A stretch of 64,000 nt of DNA, from assembly GCF_900108585.1 (NCBI RefSeq), contig NZ_UESZ01000001.1, forward strand, positions 2,108,001-2,172,000, read 5' to 3'. The notes below the pieces were generated by a model, which had not been told where the DNA came from, ran no database searches, and was given only the letters and a program-made list of their open reading frames with translations. The position numbers and the translations under genes are program-made. Below, one piece after another: positions 51,140 through 59,538 of this stretch (the first letter of the stretch is position 1; the number at the start of each line of letters is the position of its first letter). The DNA is from Branchiibius hedensis. GTDB taxonomy: Bacteria; Actinomycetota; Actinomycetes; Actinomycetales; Dermatophilaceae.

Positions 51140-52438
51140 TCAGACGCCGAACGTCGGCCGCAGCGGATACGACGCATCCCCGGACTGCGGCACCTTCACG
51201 CCCAGCACCTGGTGCAACTGGATCCGGTTGGTCTCGAAGGACAGCGACGAGCCGGCCAGGTACAACCCCCAGATCTTGGCCGTGGGCTCACCCGCCTCGG
51301 CGACGCACGCGTCCCAGTTCTCCGAGAGGTTCACGCACCAGGCCCGGCAGGTGCGGGCGTAGTGCTCGCGCAAGTCCTCGACGTGCCTGATCTCCAACCC
51401 CTGGTCCTGCATGGCGGTGATGATCGTTCCGACCCCGGTGATCTCGCCATCGGGAAACACGTAGCGATCGATGAATCCACCCTTGGTCAGGGACGGCGCC
51501 TTGTTGTCAGGACGGGTGATGCTGTGGTTCAGCATTCGGCCCCCGTCACGCAGATGCTCCATCGCGAACTGGAAGTACGTCGGATAGTTGCGCACGCCGA
51601 TGTGCTCGGTCAGCCCGATCGAGCTGAGCGCATCGAAACCCGTTTCGGCGACATCTCGGTAGTCGCTGTAGCGAATCTCAGCGCGGTCATCGAGGCCGAG
51701 CTCCTTGACCTTCTGCTGGCCCCAGGTCGCCTGTTCGCGCGACAGCGTCACGCCCAGCGCGGTCACGCCGTAATGCTCCACGGCGTGCCGCACCATGCCG
51801 CCCCAGCCGCAGCCGATGTCCAGCAGCCGCATCCCCGGAACCAGACCCAGCTTCTTGCAGACCAGGTCGTACTTGTGGAACTGCGCTTCCTCCAGCGTCG
51901 AGTCCTCGCCGGGATAGCAGGCGCAGGTGTAGGTCATGGAGTCCCCGAGCACCATCTCGTAGAACTCGTTGCTGACGTCGTAGTGGTGGTGGATCGCCTC
52001 GGAGTCCCGTTTGCGGGAGTGCCGCAGCCCCTCGACCGCCCGCCGCCATGGCGATGGCGCTTCCTGCGGTGGCGGGGGCGGCGGCTTCAACGCGCCCAGG
52101 CCGACCGCCGACAGTATCGCCGGGATCTCCCGCAGTGGCGGGGTCTTCGGCTCGAAACCGCTCCAGAAGACGTTCAGGAAGTCGTACGGATCGCCAAGGT
52201 CGACCCCGGACAACGTGAGGTCGCCGCTCACGTAGGCCCGGGCAAGACCCAGCTCGCCCGGGTGAGTGATCAAGTAGCGGATGCCCCGCTCGTTCTCGAT
52301 GTGCACGGCGTACGGCGCATTCGGATTGCCACCGGAGGACCCGTCATACGCGGTCACTCTGAACGGTGCGTCCTGACCGATCAGCTTGGTGACGACGTCA
52401 CCGATCGTCATCGTTCCGTTGCTTCGCGTCATGCTCAC
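51140..52438 (-). CDS. tmsB: Fatty-acyl methyltransferase TmsB-like (cyclopropane-synthase fold)
   Basis: The 432-residue enzyme has the CFA-synthase plan: AIHHHYDVSNEFYEMVLGDS, the SAM site LLDIGCGWGG (residues 205-214), HIGVRNYPTYFQFAMEHL and AWCVNLSENWDACVAEAG. In actinobacteria a homologue (TmsB/BfaB) transfers a methylene from SAM to oleoyl chains as the first step of making 10-methyl fatty acids. It overlaps the partner reductase gene by ATGA. It is the last gene before tmRNA. Confidence 0.9.
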   Translation of the reverse strand: MSMTRSNGTMTIGDVVTKLIGQDAPFRVTAYDGSSGGNPNAPYAVHIENERGIRYLITHPGELGLARAYVSGDLTLSGVDLGDPYDFLNVFWSGFEPKTPPLREIPAILSAVGLGALKPPPPPPQEAPSPWRRAVEGLRHSRKRDSEAIHHHYDVSNEFYEMVLGDSMTYTCACYPGEDSTLEEAQFHKYDLVCKKLGLVPGMRLLDIGCGWGGMVRHAVEHYGVTALGVTLSREQATWGQQKVKELGLDDRAEIRYSDYRDVAETGFDALSSIGLTEHIGVRNYPTYFQFAMEHLRDGGRMLNHSITRPDNKAPSLTKGGFIDRYVFPDGEITGVGTIITAMQDQGLEIRHVEDLREHYARTCRAWCVNLSENWDACVAEAGEPTAKIWGLYLAGSSLSFETNRIQLHQVLGVKVPQSGDASYPLRPTFGV

Positions 52439-53811
52439 TTGCGCAACACCGCCTTCGTGTAGAGGTCCGGCAGTCGGCCGGAGGGGTCGTAACGCTTCTT
52501 GATCGCTTGGTAGGTCTCGCCGCCGTAGAGTTGCCAGAAGGTGTCTTCGTCGTAGTACGCGTCGCTGTACAGCGATTTGTGCCCGTCGAACTGTCCGACT
52601 GCCTGCTCGATGCGCCGGTTGACATCGCCGTCCTGCGCTCCGTCAATAATGGGCACCGTCGCCCAAAAACCAACATTGACATAGGTCTCGCCCGTACGCA
52701 TCGGGTAGAGGGGCCACGGCTGCCCTTCCACGGTGTGATCTACAAGACGCATCGGGCACAGCCACACCGGACTGATCGGGACGTTCTGCGTGAACCAACG
52801 CAGGAACTCGGCGGTACGCGCGATCGGCACCTCGACGTCCTGGATGACGCGCTCTCGGGCCGGCTTGCCCCGCCACTGGTCAATCCGGGCCTTGACCCCG
52901 TGCGTGGTCTCGAACCGGATGATCTTGCTGTAGACGTCGCTGCGTTTGTACCGGTCCGGCCAGAGGCGACGAACCATGGGCCGCCCCAGGCCGAGCGCCC
53001 CGTCGCACCAGAACCAGTCGGTGTCCCAGCGCCAGATGTAATCCTCGGTGGTGAGGTAGTCGTCGGCGCGCTGCTGGATCGAGCGGTAATAGATCTGCTG
53101 GCCGGTGTAATCGCTGACGTACGGCGCGTGGTCGACAAAGCTGGCGACCACCAGGTAGGCCTCGTGCTGAGAGAAGACGACTCCGTCCAAAAAATCCACG
53201 GCCCGGCCGTCGTGTTCGCCGGTCTGGACGATCTGGTCCATGGTCGAGACACACGACTCCAGGTCATCGAAGCGGACGTGCTGCAGTCGCACGTACGGCT
53301 TCACCGGCATCAGCTTGATCCGCAGCCGGACCGAATAGCCAAGCGAACCGTAGGAATTCGGAAAAGCACGGAAGAGGTCGGCGTGCTCGCCATCGGGGGT
53401 CACGTGCAGGATCTCACCGGCACCGGTGAGGACATCCAGTTCGACAACGGACTCGTGGGGCAGGCCCATCCGGAAACTAGAGGACTCGATACCCAGTCCG
53501 GTGACCGCTCCGCCCAGAGTGATCGTGCGCAACTGCGGGACGACGTACGGCATGAATCCGAACGGGAGAGTCTCGGCGACGAGATCCTCGTAGGTGGTCA
53601 TCCCCTGGACGTCCGCGGTCTGCTGCTGGGGGTCGATGGAGATGACGTGGTTGAGATCGGTGACATCCAGCCCCGGACTGGTGATGCGCTCCCGGTTGCG
53701 AAAGAGGTTCGAGGTCTTCTTGGCCAGCCGGACCGGCTGGTCCTTGGGCAACGCCGCCAACTGATCGCGTACCCGTTGCACAGCCGTCAGGTGCGCCTGT
53801 TGTCCGATCAC
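52435..53811 (-). CDS. tmsA: FAD-binding oxidoreductase TmsA-like (10-methyl fatty acid reductase)
   Basis: The 458-residue flavoprotein has an FAD-binding PCMH/DHCR24 type fold: MTTYEDLVAETLPFGFMPYV, PQLRTITLGGAVTGLGIESS, FRAFPNSYGSLGYSVRLRIK and WPLYPMRTGETYVNVGFWA. Paired with TmsB in Mycobacterium and relatives it reduces the 10-methylene intermediate to 10-methyl fatty acid. A GTG at 53826 opens the frame; GGAGGAG six bases before the GTG at 53811 favours that start. A TATGCAAT box near 53845 may be a promoter. Confidence 0.87.
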   Translation of the reverse strand: MIGQQAHLTAVQRVRDQLAALPKDQPVRLAKKTSNLFRNRERITSPGLDVTDLNHVISIDPQQQTADVQGMTTYEDLVAETLPFGFMPYVVPQLRTITLGGAVTGLGIESSSFRMGLPHESVVELDVLTGAGEILHVTPDGEHADLFRAFPNSYGSLGYSVRLRIKLMPVKPYVRLQHVRFDDLESCVSTMDQIVQTGEHDGRAVDFLDGVVFSQHEAYLVVASFVDHAPYVSDYTGQQIYYRSIQQRADDYLTTEDYIWRWDTDWFWCDGALGLGRPMVRRLWPDRYKRSDVYSKIIRFETTHGVKARIDQWRGKPARERVIQDVEVPIARTAEFLRWFTQNVPISPVWLCPMRLVDHTVEGQPWPLYPMRTGETYVNVGFWATVPIIDGAQDGDVNRRIEQAVGQFDGHKSLYSDAYYDEDTFWQLYGGETYQAIKKRYDPSGRLPDLYTKAVLRK

Positions 53812-53854
53812 ACCGATCTCCTCCACCGCTACGCCGATTGCATAGCTACTCTAC

Positions 53855-55711
53855 CTACCAGCTGCTGGCACCGCCGCCACCCATACCGCCACCGGAGAAG
53901 CCGCCGCCACCAAAGCCGCTGCCTCCGGACGAACCGGGCGTACTGACGAAGGTCCCGGCCGAAACGGTGCCGAAGGCATCGACGCCACTACCGATACTCT
54001 CAAACCCGTTGAAGCCTGGGTTGATCGGGATGTACCACATCGGCATGACGATCGGACGCCCTTGCGCTGCAGCTGCTTCCGCCACCTGGCCGAAGACCTT
54101 CGCCCACCGCTCCGCGATACCGAACACCACGGCGTACGGCAGGTACTTGCTGAAGATCTGGGAGGCTTCCTCGAACTTGATCTGCCCGGCCTCGGCCGTT
54201 TCCAGGTACTGCTTGAAGCCCATGGACTGCGCAGTGATCGCGCTGCCGAGCGCCGTACGTGATGCCATCCGTCGGCCCATGAACATCACGATCAATCCGG
54301 CAAGAACCAAACCGATCGGCAGTCCGATGGCCGCCAGCGCGAGGTTGGCAAGGAAGACGAAGGAGGCGATCGCGGCTCCGATCAGCAGCGCGCCGAGCAT
54401 CTGCCAACGTGCCCGCACGGCCGCCGGGTTCTGCCGGAACCAGCCGCGCTGGATCGTCTCGGCGTACATCTCGCTCTTGGCACTGGACAGGGTGCTCGCG
54501 AAGTGATTCTTCAAGTCGGAGAGTTTGACCGGGGATCCCTGGCTGAATAGACCACGCAGGACCACCTGCTCGTACTGCAACAGGGGCTCGGTCTCCTGAG
54601 TCTGGGTTGCGGTCAACTCCCAGTCGCCGGCTGAGAACAGACCCTTCTGCTCGACCTCCCGCATCCGCAGGTAGCCGCGGGCCGCCAGGTCGACAACCGT
54701 GGCGCTGACATCGACGGTGTCCGCGGATTCGTCGATGACCGTGCCCATCAGACCGGGCCGCACGCCGGCCGGGGGGCTGAACTGCACGGCGATCGGCTGC
54801 TTGCCCCCGCGCACGATTTCACCCTCACCGTCGGTCGGGGTCAGACCAGGGGTCAGGCCGGCGTACCGCTCGTCACGACCACGCTTCCAGAACAACGCGC
54901 CCATGCCGCCCGCCGCCAGGACCGGCAGCGCGACACCACCAGCGACGCCGACTTTGGCCAGCGCAGCCTTCTGGTCGGGGGTCAGCCCGCTGCTGTCATC
55001 CTGATCCGCCGAACCGTCCCGCAGGATCGGGTTGGTGTTGGTGAAGGCAGCGGTCGGCATGGCGCTCACCACCGAAACCTCTTGATAGGCAGACAGGTTC
55101 GATGCAGAGAACGTCGCGTCACCACCGGCGCTGGCCTGGCACTGATTGGTGCTCTTCGAAGCGCCGTAGTAACAGGCTGCCTTGGTGCTGGCGGCCGGAC
55201 CGGCCACCGTCACGCGCACCGAATCGATCGGGACCGCGACCTGGGCTCCGGTGACGTTCCAGTAGAACTCGGTCGTGCCGTTGTCCTGCCTGTTCACCAC
55301 ACCGTGCAGCGTGTAGGAGATCGTGTACTTCTGCGTCCCGGAGACCGTGGTGTTCGGATCGCCGATCCGCAGCACCGTGTTGGCCCCGGACTCCGTGCGC
55401 TGCACCTCGGTCGGAGCGCCGGTGGAACTACTCACCGACACGTCGTCCAGGTCATACGTGCGGTACTTGTCCGGCTGAGGGTCGTAACCCTGCCGGGTGA
55501 TGATCCAGCGTTTGATGCCGTGGGCATCCTGGCCCGGCGCGAACTGCCAGGTCAGTTGCTCGGTGACGCGCGCAGTGCCGTCGGCCTTCACGTCGTACGT
55601 GCTGACCCAACTGATGATCCGCTCCCCCGTCGCGGCGGAAGCCATCGAGGCTGGTCCGAACACCAGCGCAGCAAGCATTCCGATGACGGCCAGTATTCGC
55701 ACCCCACGCAT
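53855..55711 (-). CDS. DUF2207 membrane protein with ectodomain
   Basis: The 618-residue protein has a signal peptide (MRGVRILAVIGMLAALVFGP), an extracellular beta-rich DUF2207 domain (residues 30-240; ISWVSTYDVKADGTARVTEQ), a first membrane segment about residue 265 (VGVAGGVALPVLAAGGMGAL), a cytosolic region and two further segments near residues 455-490 (LLIGAAIASFVFLANLALA). The end is Gly/Ser-rich. Function is unknown, though the family is often found with lipid and cell-envelope genes. Confidence 0.88.
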   Translation of the reverse strand: MRGVRILAVIGMLAALVFGPASMASAATGERIISWVSTYDVKADGTARVTEQLTWQFAPGQDAHGIKRWIITRQGYDPQPDKYRTYDLDDVSVSSSTGAPTEVQRTESGANTVLRIGDPNTTVSGTQKYTISYTLHGVVNRQDNGTTEFYWNVTGAQVAVPIDSVRVTVAGPAASTKAACYYGASKSTNQCQASAGGDATFSASNLSAYQEVSVVSAMPTAAFTNTNPILRDGSADQDDSSGLTPDQKAALAKVGVAGGVALPVLAAGGMGALFWKRGRDERYAGLTPGLTPTDGEGEIVRGGKQPIAVQFSPPAGVRPGLMGTVIDESADTVDVSATVVDLAARGYLRMREVEQKGLFSAGDWELTATQTQETEPLLQYEQVVLRGLFSQGSPVKLSDLKNHFASTLSSAKSEMYAETIQRGWFRQNPAAVRARWQMLGALLIGAAIASFVFLANLALAAIGLPIGLVLAGLIVMFMGRRMASRTALGSAITAQSMGFKQYLETAEAGQIKFEEASQIFSKYLPYAVVFGIAERWAKVFGQVAEAAAAQGRPIVMPMWYIPINPGFNGFESIGSGVDAFGTVSAGTFVSTPGSSGGSGFGGGGFSGGGMGGGGASSW

Positions 55712-55824
55712 GGCCTCACCCTAGTGCGCGGTCACCTCGGTTCAATCCCCAAACCAGACTCACTCGCGAAACAAATCCGACGCGCCTCATCGCCGACTCG
55801 GCTAGCGCCTCATCGACTACTTCG

Positions 55825-57060
55825 TCAGTCGCCGAAACCACCGAAGTCACCGAAACCGCCCCCACCATCGCCGCCGAACCAGCCACCGCCGTCGCCGGAG
55901 CCGCCATCGCCGCCGAACCAGCCACCACCGTCGCCCGAACCACTGTCGCCGAAACCACCGTCGCCACCGGGCCCGCCGTCGCCGGAACCCCCATCACCCC
56001 AACCGCCGTCGCCGGAGCCGAAGTCGCCGCCACCGTCATCCCCGAACATCGCGTCGCCCATGAAGTCGTCCATCGAGAACGCCAACATGCTGAAGGTCAA
56101 CAGCGACACATCGTCCGCGACGAACCAGGTCGGCGTCGCAACATCGAAACCTTCCGCCTGTGCAGCGCGCGCCACATCGCCGAAGACCTTGGCCCAGTGA
56201 TCGGCCAGGTTGAACACGATCGCGTAGGGCAGGTACTTGCTGAAGATGCCGGCGGCTTCCTCGAACCGGATCTGACTGGCCTCCGCTGTTTCCAGGTACC
56301 GGCGGAAACCCAGGGCCTGTACGGCGATCGCCGTGCCCTGCGCCGTGCGCGCACCCACCCGCCGAGCGCCGTACGCGATGACGGCACCCGAACCCAGCAA
56401 CCCCACGGCCGCACCGATGCCGGCTGGGCCGAAGTGCTGGTTGCCAGTCAGGAAGAGAGCGATAAAGCCAAGGACGATCAGGATGGTCGACAACCCGCGC
56501 ACTCCGGCCTGCGCCTCCTGCGGCGGCCGGCTGAACCAGCCCCGGTGCAGTGTCTCCCGCTCGAGTTCACCCATCGCCTTCGCGGACAGGCGACCGAACG
56601 TCGTACGCAGGGCCGACATCGCCACCGGCGACCCCTGCTCGAAGAGTCCGTCAAGGATGGTCTGCTCGTAATCCGCCAGCGGAGACGGGACGGCCGGCTC
56701 GGTGCGGGTGAACCACCAGTCGGCGGGCACCCCATCCGCGGCCGGGACCTGGCGCATCGTCAGGTAGCCACGTCCAGCCAGGTCAACGACGGTGGCACTG
56801 ACTTCCCGCGGTCGGGCCCGCTGAGTGAGCAGCGTGCCCACCAGCCCAGCCGACGCCGGCGGCGGGTTGAACTGCACCGGGATCGGGGTGCCACCGGCGC
56901 GGGTGATCTGCGCGGTGTCGACATCGGTCGGGATCAGCCCGGGAGTGACTCCTGCGTACTGCTGCGATCCGCCGTCGGCACGCAGATACAGATACATCGC
57001 CGCGGCGCTGAGCGCGGGCAGCCCGATCGCCAGCAGCAGTGCGAGCACGGCGTCACTCAT
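55825..57060 (-). CDS. DUF2207-like membrane protein lacking the ectodomain
   Basis: A 411-residue relative of the next gene with only the C-terminal half: one N-terminal membrane segment, then PGLIPTDVDTAQITRAGGTP, LADYEQTILDGLFEQGSPV, ERETLHRGWFSRPPQEAQAG, two membrane segments near residues 190-235 and RRYLETAEASQIRFEEAAGI. The final 80 residues (FGDDGGGDFGSGDGGWGDGG) are a Gly/Asp-rich acidic tail. It overlaps the next gene upstream by four bases. A tandem duplicate of the downstream DUF2207 gene that lost or never had the outer domain. Confidence 0.85.
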   Translation of the reverse strand: MSDAVLALLLAIGLPALSAAAMYLYLRADGGSQQYAGVTPGLIPTDVDTAQITRAGGTPIPVQFNPPPASAGLVGTLLTQRARPREVSATVVDLAGRGYLTMRQVPAADGVPADWWFTRTEPAVPSPLADYEQTILDGLFEQGSPVAMSALRTTFGRLSAKAMGELERETLHRGWFSRPPQEAQAGVRGLSTILIVLGFIALFLTGNQHFGPAGIGAAVGLLGSGAVIAYGARRVGARTAQGTAIAVQALGFRRYLETAEASQIRFEEAAGIFSKYLPYAIVFNLADHWAKVFGDVARAAQAEGFDVATPTWFVADDVSLLTFSMLAFSMDDFMGDAMFGDDGGGDFGSGDGGWGDGGSGDGGPGGDGGFGDSGSGDGGGWFGGDGGSGDGGGWFGGDGGGGFGDFGGFGD

Positions 57061-57455
57061 CGCCGCTCACCCGGGGCCGCGGGCTCCTCCACGTACCGTC
57101 GCAACCGGCTCCCGGCGGCGATGGTGGCCAGACCCAGCAGGCCGACCACCACTCCGAGCACCGGCGCTCCAGCGGTGGCGAGGGTCAGGCCGCACAACGC
57201 GACCATGCCGCCCCACAACAGGACGGGTGTCTTGGCCAGATCCCAACCGCGGCGCACCGCGATAGCCAACGCGGCGGCGCACGCCGCGAGCACGAGGATC
57301 ATGACGGTCTCACCGATCGTCTGACCCGTTTGCTGACGGCCATCGCCGAGGTCGGCGATCAGCACCCAGACCGCACCTGCCACCAGCAAGGCGACCTGGA
57401 AGAACAGAAGGGCGGCGACCGGCCGGGTCGCACTCACCGGCTGGCGCTCGGACAT
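57057..57455 (-). CDS. Small four-segment membrane protein
   Basis: The 132-residue protein has about four hydrophobic segments: VAALLFFQVALLVAGAVWVL, ETVMILVLAACAAALAIAV, TPVLLWGGMVALCGLTLA and VLGVVVGLLGLATIAAG. No family recognised. ATGA overlap with the DUF2207-like gene makes it the first gene of the 57455-51140 run. It may assist assembly of the DUF2207 proteins (inference). Confidence 0.78.
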   Translation of the reverse strand: MSERQPVSATRPVAALLFFQVALLVAGAVWVLIADLGDGRQQTGQTIGETVMILVLAACAAALAIAVRRGWDLAKTPVLLWGGMVALCGLTLATAGAPVLGVVVGLLGLATIAAGSRLRRYVEEPAAPGERR

Positions 57456-57783
57456 GTCTTGACCCTAATGCACCGGTCATCGCGCCCCAGAACCGCGAGA
57501 TCGGCGTACGCAGAACTTGGTCATGTGACCAACACCTCATGTTCGATAACGAATTTCTGCACCAAAGCCCTTGTGACATCTGGGGCTACCGGTGAGGATT
57601 GGAACAGGTATGCCGTAGCGCGCGTTATTGCGGATGGAGGCCGCACCCGCGGCTGTGAAACGTAGAGCGATCCACGGCGCAGCATCACCCGCCGGATCGT
57701 CCACGCGACGGACCACTAGACCTAACGGACCGACGTCGTTCCGTGCGCTCGCGCACGTTCGACTATGTGCAAGGAGCTACTTG
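57456..57783. other. 328-base intergenic region between membrane operon and whiB1
   Basis: No gene is seen. It contains two palindromes (57517-57532; 57542-57553, TTCGATAACGAA) and possible promoter elements TTGTGA (57569 region) with GAGGAT about 18 bases later for whiB1. A ribosome site AAGGAG precedes the whiB1 ATG. Confidence 0.4.
57517..57532. promoter_or_regulatory. Perfect palindrome upstream of divergent membrane operon and whiB1
   Basis: TTGGTCATGTGACCAA is a perfect seven-base inverted repeat around TG, 61 bases upstream of the membrane protein start and 251 bases from whiB1. A CRP/GlxR-like TGTGAC element is part of it. Candidate transcription factor site. Confidence 0.45.
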
Positions 57784-58032
57784 ATGGATTGGCGCGACCG
57801 CGCTGCGTGTCTGGATGAGGATCCTGAGCTGTTCTTCCCGATCGGGAACACCGGCCCAGCGATCGCCCAGATCGAAGAAGCGAAGAAAGTCTGTCGGCGA
57901 TGCGTTGTCGTCGACACCTGTTTGAAGTGGGCCCTGGAGTCGGGTCAGGATGCGGGCGTGTGGGGTGGCATGTCCGAGGACGAGCGCCGCGCGCTCAAGC
58001 GGCGCAACGCCCGGGCCCGCCGGGCCGGCTGA
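57784..58032 (+). CDS. whiB1: WhiB-family transcription factor (WhiB1-like)
   Basis: The 82-residue protein carries the four cluster-binding cysteines Cys9, Cys37, Cys40 and Cys46, then GVWGGMSEDERR and a basic tail RRALKRRNARARR, as in WhiB1. WhiB1 is an essential [4Fe-4S] protein that binds the main sigma factor and responds to nitric oxide in mycobacteria. AAGGAG stands upstream of the ATG. The N-terminal MDWRDRAACLDEDPELFFPI is typical of WhiB1. Confidence 0.93.
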   Translation: MDWRDRAACLDEDPELFFPIGNTGPAIAQIEEAKKVCRRCVVVDTCLKWALESGQDAGVWGGMSEDERRALKRRNARARRAG

Positions 58033-58039
58033 CCGGCCA

Positions 58040-59520
58040 CTACCGCCGGATCGCCCGTAGGCGTGCGGTGAGCCGCACCCGCGTGCCGTGCGGCTCGACC
58101 CGCTCCCAGCGGATCGTGCCGCGCAGATCTTGCACCAGCGACAACACGATCTGGTTGCCCAGGCCGCCCTGGCCGGGCTCGAAACCGTCGGGCAACCCGG
58201 CGCCGTCATCCTGCACATCCATCGTCAGGATCTCCTCGTCCGGACCGGGCCGACGATCGACCCGTACGGTGACGGTGCCGCCGTCGTACTTGAACCCATG
58301 CTCGACGGCGTTCTGCACCAACTCGGCCAGCACCATCGCCAGCGACGTCGCGTCCTCGGGCGTCAGCGTGCCGAACTGCCCGATGACCTCCCCGCGCACC
58401 CGGGTCTCGGTGCGGTTGGCCAGGTCGATCGCCTGACGCACCGTGCGGCTGGCGACATCATCGAACGGCACCGTCTCCTGCAGCCCGAAGCTCAACGTCT
58501 CGTGCACCGTCGCAATCGTGCCCACCCGGCGTACGGCGTTCTCCAGCGCCGCGCGCGCACTCGGATCCGGAAGGCGCCGGGCCTCCAGGCGCAGCACGGC
58601 CGCGACCGTCTGCAGGTTGTTCTTCACCCGGTGATGGATCTCCCGGATGGTTGCGTCCTTGGTGAGCAGCTCCCGCTCGCGCCGGCGCAACTCGCTGACG
58701 TCGCGGACCAACAGGACCGCACCGATCCGTCGGCCGTTCTCGGTCAACGGGATCGAGCGCACCGCGACGTACGCCGAGCGGGACTGGATCTCGGTCTGCC
58801 AGAAGACTTTCCCGGACAACGTGACCATGAGTTCCTCGTCCACCGGACCCCGGTCGGGCAGTACCTCCCCCAGCGCGGCGGTGAGGCGCACGCCGACGAT
58901 CGGACCGACGTACCGCAAGCGGTTCATCGCCGACACGGCGTTCGGGCTGGCGTAGCGCACGACGCCGTCGGCGTCCAGGCGCAGCACGCCATCCCCGACC
59001 CGTGGCGTGCCCCGGGAGGCGGTCGGGGCGTCCTGGGGGTGCGGGAACGCACCGGCGGCGACCATCCGAGCCAGAGCGTCCGCCGTCGCCAGATAGGTGA
59101 CCTCGAGGCGGCTGGGGGTGCGCATCGCGGCCATGTTGGTGTGCCGGGAGAGTACGGCGATCGGTTCCCCCGACAGACGACCGGAATCATCTCCTCCCGG
59201 ACCGGGACGTCATCGCGCCAGGTCGTGCTGCGCGAACGCATGATGGTCCGGGTCTCGAACGCCTCATCGACCGCCGCGCGCCGCACCTCCGGCAGCTGCG
59301 CGCCCACGAGGTCTTCCAGGAAGACGCCGACGCCCGTCGTGGGTCGCACATGCGCTCCGGCGATCCAGATGCCGTCCTCCCGGCGTAACCACAGCACCAA
59401 GTCAGCGAAGGACAGGTCGGCCAGCAACTGCCAGTCGCCGACCAACGAGTGCAGCCACTCCGCCTGCGAGGGTTCAAGCCCGGTCTGTTGTTCGTCGATG
59501 ACCTCATGCAGGGACGGCAC
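58040..59520 (-). pseudogene. pdtaS: PdtaS-like cytosolic sensor histidine kinase broken by a one-base frameshift
   Basis: The N-terminal frame (59520 to about 59170) encodes MPSLHEVIDEQQTGLEPSQA and SLVGDWQLLADLSFADLVLW, the N-terminal H_kinase_N domain of PdtaS, then EEMIPVVCRG. A run of five Gs (plus-strand Cs 59167-59171) should be six to read GEPIAVLSRHTN; instead the frame changes. In the other frame the kinase continues from MAAMRTPSRLEVTYLATADA through a PAS-like domain, KDATIREIHHRVKNNLQTVA (HisKA_2 phosphoacceptor) and a HATPase with ELVQNAVEHGFKY to 58040. In Mycobacterium, PdtaS phosphorylates PdtaR. Probably a sequencing slip, or a true loss. Confidence 0.88.
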
Positions 59521-59538
59521 ACCGAAAGCCTATGCGCC

